From: Candidatus Omnitrophota bacterium
GTDB lineage: Bacteria > Omnitrophota > Gorgyraeia > Zapsychrales > Zapsychraceae
NCBI GenBank assembly: GCA_030634235.1
Contig: DAOWBD010000081.1
Span: forward strand, 1-5,096
DNA: 5,096 bases
Direction: 5' to 3'
Shown: positions 1-5,096 of the stretch, piece by piece
How the letters are laid out: the number at the start of each line of letters is the position of its first letter
Numbering within the stretch: position 1 is the stretch's first letter
Translations under genes and position numbers: made by a program
The notes under the pieces: model-generated
What the model was told of the DNA's origin: nothing
The model's input: only the letters and a program-made list of their open reading frames with translations
Database searches by the model: none

Positions 1-378
1 AATGTTCTGACCTCCCTTGAGGATATCGCGAGCGTCCGTATCACATTTGAGAACGGTTGTGTCTGCAACCTGACCGCCAGCCGCGTCTCCGATGAGGTCA
101 TGCGCAAGATCCGCCTTTTCCAGAAAGACACGTATATTTCGCTGGATTATGTTAAGCAGGAAGCATTCATTTATAAGAAACATGAGAAGCAGATCCTCAA
201 ACACAGCCTTCCGATCGAACGCGAAGAGCCGCTAATGAAAGAGCTCGAACACTTCATCGACTGCATTCAAGAAAATAAAAAACCTCTAATCTCGGGAACC
301 GAAGGCCGCGAAGCCCTGTCGGTCGCCCTTCTAATCAGCAAAAAAATATGGGAAGCACGCCAAAACATCTCGTCATAG
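1..378 (+). CDS. Gfo/Idh/MocA-family oxidoreductase, C-terminal fragment (5' end outside window)
   Basis: The reading frame is open from base 1 to the TAG at 376-378, giving the last 125 residues of a protein whose N-terminus lies to the left. The visible part reads as the C-terminal alpha/beta substrate domain of a Gfo/Idh/MocA NAD(P)-dependent sugar oxidoreductase. It has a beta-strand stretch with an FENGCVCNLTASRV motif, then RKIRLFQKDTYISLDY. The closing helices include ELEHFIDCI, KPLISGTEGREAL and a final alpha helix, typical of this family. The N-terminal Rossmann fold and the catalytic lysine region are not in the window, so substrate and cofactor cannot be read. The ATG at base 100 is internal, because the family motif starts before it. 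The gene overlaps lpxB by 31 bases and is probably co-translated with it. From family knowledge, related oxidoreductases sit beside lpxA/lpxB in several diderms, and one type (GnnA) oxidises UDP-GlcNAc at C3 to make amino-sugar lipid A. Whether this is GnnA is inference only. Confidence 0.82.
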   Translation, partial: NVLTSLEDIASVRITFENGCVCNLTASRVSDEVMRKIRLFQKDTYISLDYVKQEAFIYKKHEKQILKHSLPIEREEPLMKELEHFIDCIQENKKPLISGTEGREALSVALLISKKIWEARQNISS

Positions 379-1493
379 TCGCCGGAGAAGCATCCGGAGA
401 CATGCATGCCGCTCATCTCATTGAGACCTTAAAGCGTCTCGACCCTTCTATTACCTTCTCGGGCCTCGGCGGGCCGAAGATGCGCGCTGCCGGCGTCGAC
501 CTTTATGAAGACCTGACCAAGATGGCGGTCGTGGGATTTTGGGAGGTTGTTAAGCATTACAAGGATATTAAAAAGGCCTTCAATCTCATCCTCAAGAAGA
601 TCGACGAAACAGCTGTCGATGCCGTTATCCTCGTCGATTATCCGGGGTTCAATCTCCGGCTCGCGCGAGAACTTAAAAAGCGCAACATCAAGGTAATCTA
701 CTACATCAGCCCGCAGGTGTGGGCCTGGAAGCAGAAGCGCGTCCACTTTATCAAAAAAAACGTCGACAAAATGCTGGTCTTGTTCCAGTTCGAGAAAGAT
801 CTCTACGCGAACTTCGGGATCAACGTCGAATTCATCGGGCACCCTCTCATCGACACGATCAAGACCCACGGCGCAAAAGAAAGCTTTCTCCTCAGCAATA
901 ATCTTTCGCCCGAGAAGCTGACGATCGGTATTCTGCCCGGGTCGCGAGAAAAGGAAATCGAAAACCTCCTTCCTGTCATGCTCGACGCGGCAAAAAGGCT
1001 CGCCGGCGAATTTCCCCAAATCCAATTCCTCATCATTAAAGCGCCGACCATCGCGCGATCCTCAATCAAACAGTATCTGCAAAGAAATTCGCTCACCTGC
1101 CAGATCATTGATGACAATATTCACGACGGCGTTAATGCCTGCGAACTGTGCATGGTCGCATCGGGCACGGCGACTTTGGAAACGGCGATCTTACAAAAGC
1201 CAATGGTCGTTGTTTACAAGACTTCTCTATTGACGTGGATTCTGGCTAAACTTTTCGTGAAAATCGCGGATATCGGGCTAGTCAATGTCGTGGCGGGAAG
1301 ACGCATCGTTCCGGAATGCGTGCAGTTTCAGGCAACCGGACGCAGGATCGCTGCGGAACTCAAAAATATCTTTACGGATGAATTGAAGATCGCGGATATG
1401 AAAACAAATTTAAGGGCCGTTAAAGAATCTCTCGGGCCTGGCGGCGCAAGCCTGCGAGCCGCCGGTGAGGTCTTAAAAACATTAAACAGTTAG
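348..1493 (+). CDS. lpxB: Lipid-A-disaccharide synthase LpxB
   Basis: LpxB is a family 19 glycosyltransferase. It joins UDP-2,3-diacylglucosamine and lipid X (2,3-diacylglucosamine 1-phosphate), releasing UDP, to form the lipid A disaccharide at the inner face of the cytoplasmic membrane. The 381 residues match the usual length (about 380). Visible signatures in order are GEASGD (13-18), GLGGPKM (39-45), DYPGFNLRLA (97-106), SPQVWAWKQKR (121-131), FEKDLY then FIGHPL (148-167), LPGSR (196-200), SGTATLE (272-278) and a C-terminal NVVAGRR segment. D97 and R200 align by motif with E. coli D98 and R201, residues reported as essential, so the enzyme looks active. The start at ATG 348 places GEASGD at the normal distance from the N-terminus. 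No good Shine-Dalgarno lies before it and no other start codon is close, so initiation probably relies on coupling to the overlapping oxidoreductase. The gene ends 11 bases from convergent batE. No truncation or frameshift is seen. Confidence 0.97.
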   Translation: MGSTPKHLVIVAGEASGDMHAAHLIETLKRLDPSITFSGLGGPKMRAAGVDLYEDLTKMAVVGFWEVVKHYKDIKKAFNLILKKIDETAVDAVILVDYPGFNLRLARELKKRNIKVIYYISPQVWAWKQKRVHFIKKNVDKMLVLFQFEKDLYANFGINVEFIGHPLIDTIKTHGAKESFLLSNNLSPEKLTIGILPGSREKEIENLLPVMLDAAKRLAGEFPQIQFLIIKAPTIARSSIKQYLQRNSLTCQIIDDNIHDGVNACELCMVASGTATLETAILQKPMVVVYKTSLLTWILAKLFVKIADIGLVNVVAGRRIVPECVQFQATGRRIAAELKNIFTDELKIADMKTNLRAVKESLGPGGASLRAAGEVLKTLNS

Positions 1494-1504
1494 CATTCGA
1501 AAGA
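1494..1504. other. Convergent 11-base spacer between lpxB and batE stops
   Basis: This is the only gap between genes in the window. It lies between the lpxB TAG (plus) and the batE TAA (minus, 1505-1507). A small AT-rich palindrome, AAGAT-TAT-ATCTT at 1501-1513, straddles the batE stop. Its 5-base stem is weak, has no GC pairs to speak of and no T-run, so I do not call it a terminator. How the two converging transcripts end is not evident from the sequence. Confidence 0.8.
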
Positions 1505-2269
1505 TTATATCTTCTCCAGCACATCCAAGGGAACCCATCCGACTTTTCCATCTAAACGCTCAACCTTCACCCAGCCCAATTCCGACCTTATCACCCTGGC
1601 CTTCGCCCCTTCAGATAATTTGAAATGTACGGTTGAATCAGTACGCGGTTCAAAATAAGACTCGGCTGTCGTCACAACAACAGCCAAGTTTCTCGCGTAT
1701 TGAACTTTCACGACAAGTCCCGTCGTATACACAACCGCGATCAATGCCAGAAATACTGTCATCGCCTGACTCAACGGTCTCGGCCAATTCAGGTAAAGAG
1801 ATAGAAGAACGATCACCCCAAGAACAAAAACCGTAATAAGAATGACCATCACCATTTCATCGATTGTATAAAACTCGATACAACTTCTGACGGCTCTATC
1901 CAGAAAGCTCGTCGTCTTTCCGTTGCTATACCCGTCGGTCCGCGAAGATACATAGCGGCTGTTAAAGTTCAGATCACTGTCACGCGGGATCAGGCGCTTC
2001 GCACGTTCATAATTAAGGACTGTCTTTCCCATGTCCACTTCTCGAAAATAACTGTTGCCGAGATTGTAATAAACCGCGCCACTTTCTCGCCCGCCTTCGA
2101 TGATCTCATTGTACTTCGCGATCGCTTCATCATATTTCCCGTCTTTATAGTCCATGCCCGCAGAAACAAATTTCGACAAAGCTTCTTTTTCCGTTATTTG
2201 GGCAAAGCCTTGCTCCGCCGCAAAAACAAACAGCATGGTCAGAAATAATATGAATTTCAGATTTCTCAT
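1505..2269 (-). CDS. batE: BatE-like protein: exported TPR, two membrane helices, SH3-like domain
   Basis: This 254-residue protein is the last gene of the Bat operon. It begins with a signal peptide (hydrophobic 4-18, likely cleavage after GFA at 21-23). TPR motifs follow at about 28-100 (DYKDGKYDEAIAKYNEII, then YYNLGNSYF and VLNYERAKRLIP). Two membrane helices lie at about 138-160 and 169-187. The C-terminus (about 196-254) is a bacterial SH3-like domain with GWVKVERLDGKVGWV. If the signal peptide is used, both the TPR and SH3-like parts face the periplasm. TPR, two helices and SH3 in this order, directly after batD, are what identify BatE. The start ATG at 2269 overlaps the batD stop in ATGA, and a GGAG lies 11 bases upstream. 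Biochemical function is unknown: Bat proteins were first linked to aerotolerance in Bacteroides fragilis, but later work in Leptospira questioned a direct oxidative-stress role. A scaffolding role for the Bat complex is inference. Confidence 0.88.
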   Translation of the reverse strand: MRNLKFILFLTMLFVFAAEQGFAQITEKEALSKFVSAGMDYKDGKYDEAIAKYNEIIEGGRESGAVYYNLGNSYFREVDMGKTVLNYERAKRLIPRDSDLNFNSRYVSSRTDGYSNGKTTSFLDRAVRSCIEFYTIDEMVMVILITVFVLGVIVLLSLYLNWPRPLSQAMTVFLALIAVVYTTGLVVKVQYARNLAVVVTTAESYFEPRTDSTVHFKLSEGAKARVIRSELGWVKVERLDGKVGWVPLDVLEKI

Positions 2270-4059
2270 TTTAAGAACCGCTCCAAGTGATCAATGGCCT
2301 GTGCTAAACGCTGATAACTCGCATTCATGTTTTCCTCACTAATATCTGCCAAAGCATAACGGATCATGTCGCATTCCTCATAAGTCAGTTTGATATCGTC
2401 GATCACTTTTTGTTCGACGTTATTTTCGCTCAAATATGAGTGAACCGTCTCGAAGGTAACCGCCCCCGAAGAAAGATGCAACTTGTTTCCTAAATATTGC
2501 TGAATTGTTTTAAAGACAACATCATAAAACTCTTCCCCCTTACGCGCCGCGATAAGCTTTCTCGCCTGCGCTAATCCCTGTTTCGCCTGGCGCGGCGCCT
2601 GCAAGCGGCGGGCATAAACACTATCGGTCCTGATCCGGTCGGTACGCTTATAATAGGCAAATCCCGCTAGCCATAAAGCCGCGCAAACACAAATGACGCC
2701 ATAAAACGAACCGCGCTTATACATCGCCTCGCCAGTCCCCTGAAGCCTTCCCGGCTTCCTCTTAATAAAGATGATATCTTCCCCTAAAGTTTCCGGTTCG
2801 ACCATCCGAATCTCTCCTTCTAATCCAATAACTTTAAATTCGTCCCCTTTTTCCAGTTTCGTCACCGTAATCGGGAACGGCCCCTTTTTAATCGTCTGAT
2901 ATTTCCTTAACTCCGGATCAAAATAAGAAAACCGGATCTGCGGGACTTCTTTTATTTCCTCCGACCGGGGAATGATCACCTGCTCCGTCTTTTTGATATC
3001 CCCCTTCTCAAAGACCTGAGGATCATAAAGCTTGAAATCCTCTCCAGATGATAAAGACGGCATCTGTATCGCCGTCAGATTTCCTTTCCCTAAAACTGTC
3101 GTTCGAAAAGTGATCGGGTCGCCTTCTTTGACCCCCGACGGACTGACAGAAACATTGAAATCAAATTGCCCGACAGCTCCGGAGAAATCTTCCGGCTTGC
3201 CTTCCTCGGGGAACGGTAAAACATTGATCGTCATCGCCTCCGACGCTAATGTAATCGGACGTCTCTCTTGACGGCCGAAAAAAGAATTAAAGAAGTCATC
3301 GTCGAACATATTGTTACGACCACCGGTTCTTTCCACCAATAAATTGCAACTTGTTCGGGCCGGCCCCAGATTCAGCTCGCCTGTGCGCGTCGGATAAACC
3401 TCCGTATTGAATTCCACGATACCATAACGTATACCGTTGACAACTTGCTGATATTGTTTCGGCTGTTGATATTCACCGACAGAAAATCCCACATTATCAA
3501 ATTTGGGATATTGGACATCATTCGCCGAAAGCCCCGTCACAAATAACCGGACTTTAACGTCAACGCGTTGATTAAGGTAAACCTCCCGCTTCGAGGGCTC
3601 CAACACAAGAAAGATCTTATCTTCGAGGCGGGTCTGCCTCCCCTGCGACGGACCTCCGTTATTGTTACTGACGACAGTGATCATAAGTGGATCAACTATG
3701 TAGGATTTCCCGGCGACCATGATGTTAAAAGAAGGAATCTGGAACTGTCCTTCTTTTCGAGGCAATAAAGAATATGTAAAGGTCTTTGAGCTTGAATACT
3801 GGCCGTTAACGATCGAAACGCGCGTCGACGGCCCCAAATATTGAACATCAACTTCTTCGATCTTCGGTAATTGAATTTGATCAATATCATTGCTGCCATT
3901 GACAGTGACCGTTAACTGCAAAGTTGAACCCAGAGAGACCTTTTTTGCCGTCAACTCGACATCAATGCTGATGTCCTGAGCAAACACAGGCGAAACGGCC
4001 AAACATAAAAAGATGAGGCCAATAACAAAGATTCTTGAACGAATATTCATAAATAGCAT
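2266..4059 (-). CDS. batD: BatD: periplasmic beta-domain protein with membrane anchor
   Basis: BatD is a large exported membrane protein of the oxygen-tolerance (BatD) family; its molecular function is unknown. Numbering from ATG 4059 (597 residues), a signal peptide occupies 4-27 with likely cleavage after VFA. A long beta-rich periplasmic region, probably several Ig-like sandwiches, spans about 28-435. It includes the family hallmarks DFSGAVGQF (291-299) and KEGDPITFRTTVLGKGNLTA (311-330). A Phe/Asp-rich loop, MFDDDFFNSFFGRQ, lies at 251-264. One membrane helix (451-470) is followed by KRTDRIR, placing the helical 127-residue tail in the cytoplasm. The tail contains YEECDMIRYA, the family's conserved C-terminal element. 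The start is uncertain. TTG 4065 would overlap batC by 7 bases. ATG 4059 shares one base with the batC stop (TAATG) and is preferred. ATG 4050 gives the most compact signal peptide. No strong Shine-Dalgarno precedes any of them, so coupling to batC is likely. The end overlaps batE by 4 bases. Confidence 0.93.
   Translation of the reverse strand: MLFMNIRSRIFVIGLIFLCLAVSPVFAQDISIDVELTAKKVSLGSTLQLTVTVNGSNDIDQIQLPKIEEVDVQYLGPSTRVSIVNGQYSSSKTFTYSLLPRKEGQFQIPSFNIMVAGKSYIVDPLMITVVSNNNGGPSQGRQTRLEDKIFLVLEPSKREVYLNQRVDVKVRLFVTGLSANDVQYPKFDNVGFSVGEYQQPKQYQQVVNGIRYGIVEFNTEVYPTRTGELNLGPARTSCNLLVERTGGRNNMFDDDFFNSFFGRQERRPITLASEAMTINVLPFPEEGKPEDFSGAVGQFDFNVSVSPSGVKEGDPITFRTTVLGKGNLTAIQMPSLSSGEDFKLYDPQVFEKGDIKKTEQVIIPRSEEIKEVPQIRFSYFDPELRKYQTIKKGPFPITVTKLEKGDEFKVIGLEGEIRMVEPETLGEDIIFIKRKPGRLQGTGEAMYKRGSFYGVICVCAALWLAGFAYYKRTDRIRTDSVYARRLQAPRQAKQGLAQARKLIAARKGEEFYDVVFKTIQQYLGNKLHLSSGAVTFETVHSYLSENNVEQKVIDDIKLTYEECDMIRYALADISEENMNASYQRLAQAIDHLERFLK
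2281..2284 (-). promoter_or_regulatory. Probable ribosome binding site of batE
   Basis: GGAG on the minus strand, 11 bases before the batE ATG and inside the last codons of batD. The spacing is slightly long, but it supports the ATG at 2269 together with the ATGA stop/start overlap. Confidence 0.45.
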
Positions 4060-4970
4060 TACCAATCTTTCAGGACCGGACGGGTATCCTTCGATTTCAT
4101 AAGAACATTAAGCAAATTCTTCGGCTCTTCAGTCTGTTGATAGCTTTCAAGAAACATCTGAGCCTCTTTTGGCGTTAGCTCCTCGGCATTTTGCGGCTTT
4201 GCGCTGGTTTCATTCTGTTTATTATAATCTTCCTGGCCTTCTTGTCCACTCTCTTGGCCTGATTTCTGCTGCTGTTGTTGCTCCTCTTCACCGCTTTCAC
4301 CTTGCTGCTGCTGTTGTTGCTCCTCTTCGCCGCTTTCATCTTGCTGCTGTTGCTGTTTCTCCTGTTCTTCCTGTTCTTCCTGCGACGGATTATCCTGCTG
4401 TTGCTGGTCCTTTTTATCCTTGGGCAGGTCGCATTGTTTTTGATCTTGCTGTTGCTGTTGTTGCTGCTGCTTCAACCGTATTGATTCTGTTCGAACATAC
4501 TCATAATTATGCTTCGCATCTTTATCGTCTTTATCAAGCGATAAAGCCCGTTCGTATTGGCTAAGCGATTTCTCAAGAGAAGATACCGCAAGATCAACGT
4601 CCTCTTCGACGGACATCATCCCGAACCGGTACAACGCATTGCCAAGATTATAATGAGCGCTTTTCTTCAATTCCTCATCATCACTTAAAAGGACCTTCTG
4701 AAGATGGTCAACAGCTTGTTCATAGTCCTCTTCCTTATAAAAGGCCGTCCCTAAATTAAAATTCACGATATCGGATTCCGGAACCTTTTCTAAGGCCGCT
4801 GTATATTTCTCCCGGGATGCCGCATAATCCCCGTCTTGATAATACCGGTTGCCTTCCTTAATATCCCGCTTGGGCGAAGCCGCTTGCACCACGCCGCAGG
4901 AAATCAACAAACAAAGAACGCTTAAGAAGGCGTTTTGTCTGAATTTTGTTTTTTTCGCGTCGTTAAACAT
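4059..4970 (-). CDS. batC: BatC: exported TPR protein with Gln/Glu-rich linker
   Basis: This 303-residue TPR protein lies between batB and batD, the usual place of BatC. The N-terminus is basic then hydrophobic (about 10-30), an export signal. Either signal peptidase I cuts after VQA (28-30) or LISC (22-25) acts as a lipobox, making it a lipoprotein. TPR motifs run from about 36 to 160 (EGNRYYQDGDYAASREKYTA; NFNLGTAFYKEEDYEQAVDH; HYNLGNALY, then SQYERALSLDKDDKDAKHNY). Residues 168-253 form a low-complexity linker of Gln runs (up to eight) mixed with Glu, Ser and Gly. A conserved C-terminal block follows: ELTPKEAQMFLESY (264-277), with a terminal VLKDW. Similar Lys-Asp-Trp ends are common in BatC homologues. 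The start ATG 4970 has GGTGA seven bases upstream and overlaps batB by 49 bases; later starts would lose the signal. TPRs suggest a protein-binding partner role in the Bat assembly, but the function is not established. Confidence 0.9.
   Translation of the reverse strand: MFNDAKKTKFRQNAFLSVLCLLISCGVVQAASPKRDIKEGNRYYQDGDYAASREKYTAALEKVPESDIVNFNLGTAFYKEEDYEQAVDHLQKVLLSDDEELKKSAHYNLGNALYRFGMMSVEEDVDLAVSSLEKSLSQYERALSLDKDDKDAKHNYEYVRTESIRLKQQQQQQQQDQKQCDLPKDKKDQQQQDNPSQEEQEEQEKQQQQQDESGEEEQQQQQQGESGEEEQQQQQKSGQESGQEGQEDYNKQNETSAKPQNAEELTPKEAQMFLESYQQTEEPKNLLNVLMKSKDTRPVLKDW
4266..4353 (-). repeat. 39-base tandem repeat in the batC linker, about 2.3 copies
   Basis: Two adjacent 39-base units, 4266-4304 and 4305-4343, differ at two positions only. 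A partial third copy starts at 4344. Each unit encodes 13 residues, in the form of a Gln run plus ESGEEE. Because 39 is a multiple of three, gain or loss of a unit would keep batC in frame. The Gln codons are a mixture of CAA and CAG, so this is a duplicated composite unit and not a pure trinucleotide expansion. Confidence 0.85.
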
Positions 4971-5096
4971 GTCTGGATCACCAGTAATAGCAAAGCGATA
5001 CTTAAAGGAAATTGAAACCGTTCAAAGTATTTCTTTTCCATCTTCGCTTCGATCTCTCTTTTTTCGAGTTTTGACAGTTCCCGTTCATAGATCAGG
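4922..5096 (-). CDS. batB: BatB-like VWA membrane protein, C-terminal fragment (5' end outside window)
   Basis: The frame is open from the right edge (first full codon at 5095-5093) to the TAA at 4924-4922, giving the last 57 residues. They comprise a charged helical stretch (YERELSKLEKREIEAKMEKK), then YFERFQFP leading into a single membrane helix (about FQFPLSIALLLLVIQTCL), then a short basic tail with two Lys/Arg pairs. This matches the C-terminus of BatA/BatB proteins, in which a von Willebrand A domain is followed by a final membrane helix preceded by a Tyr/Phe-Glu-Arg-Phe-Gln-type motif. The VWA domain and its MIDAS metal site are outside the window, so they cannot be checked. Position directly before batC favours BatB over BatA. 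The gene overlaps batC by 49 bases, an unusually long overlap that lies over batC's signal peptide region and suggests translational coupling. Confidence 0.8.
   Translation of the reverse strand, partial: LIYERELSKLEKREIEAKMEKKYFERFQFPLSIALLLLVIQTCLTTRKKQNSDKTPS
4978..4982 (-). promoter_or_regulatory. Probable ribosome binding site of batC
   Basis: GGTGA on the minus strand lies seven bases before the batC ATG at 4970, inside the batB coding sequence. It is complementary to the usual 16S rRNA 3' tail and supports this start despite the 49-base overlap with batB. Confidence 0.5.

Noticed and set aside
100..378. A small independent gene starting at ATG 100
   Set aside because: The frame is open back to base 1 and the upstream residues continue the oxidoreductase fold, so this ATG is internal.
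429..1025. A 198-codon open frame on the minus strand
   Set aside because: It lies wholly inside lpxB, whose plus-strand frame carries all the LpxB motifs. The minus translation is low in recognisable structure, rich in Asp, Glu and Arg, and looks like an antisense shadow.
1440..1463. GC-rich hairpin (GGCGGC with GCCGCC) as a terminator
   Set aside because: It lies inside lpxB coding sequence, has a bulge, and no T-run follows on either strand.
4266..4353. CRISPR array or mobile-element repeat
   Set aside because: The repeats are directly adjacent with no spacers, encode an in-frame low-complexity protein segment and have no associated cas or transposase gene.
4169..4564. Plus-strand open frames rich in Leu, Ala and Val opposite batC, resembling membrane proteins
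   Set aside because: They are the complement of the CAA/CAG glutamine runs of batC, which read as Leu, Ala or Val-rich strings. No plausible ribosome binding site or family motif is seen.

Overview
The window is almost wholly coding and comes from a diderm (outer-membrane) bacterium. It carries a complete lpxB, a lipid A enzyme, and most of a Bat (Bacteroides aerotolerance) operon. Base composition is moderate. Bat operons occur in Bacteroidota, spirochaetes, deltaproteobacterial groups and PVC/Omnitrophota-like lineages. The Bat operon beside an oxidoreductase-lpxB pair looks to me like an uncultivated candidate-phylum genome, perhaps Omnitrophota. That placement is an impression from protein style, not a demonstrated assignment.

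Left arm, plus strand (1-1493): the C-terminal end of a Gfo/Idh/MocA-family oxidoreductase, entering from outside the window, overlaps the start of lpxB by 31 bases. LpxB is full length and keeps its signature motifs. This looks like the distal end of a lipid A gene cluster; lpxA, lpxC, lpxD or fabZ may lie further left.

Right arm, minus strand (5096-1505): the C-terminal end of a BatB-like von Willebrand A (VWA) membrane protein is followed by complete batC, batD and batE. Every junction overlaps (49, 1 and 4 bases), so this is one tightly coupled transcription unit. Its promoter, batA and probably a MoxR ATPase and DUF58 protein lie beyond the right edge. The products are predicted to form an inner-membrane assembly. 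It combines a VWA protein (BatB), two exported TPR proteins (BatC with a long Gln/Glu-rich linker, BatE with a terminal SH3-like domain), and a large beta-rich periplasmic protein with a cytoplasmic tail (BatD).

The two arms converge with only 11 bases between the stop codons of lpxB and batE, and no convincing intrinsic terminator is visible. There are no RNA genes, mobile elements, CRISPR arrays or long non-coding stretches. The most distinctive sequence is the low-complexity Gln/Glu linker of batC, which contains a near-perfect 39-base tandem duplication. I see known families in a sensible arrangement, not a clearly new system.
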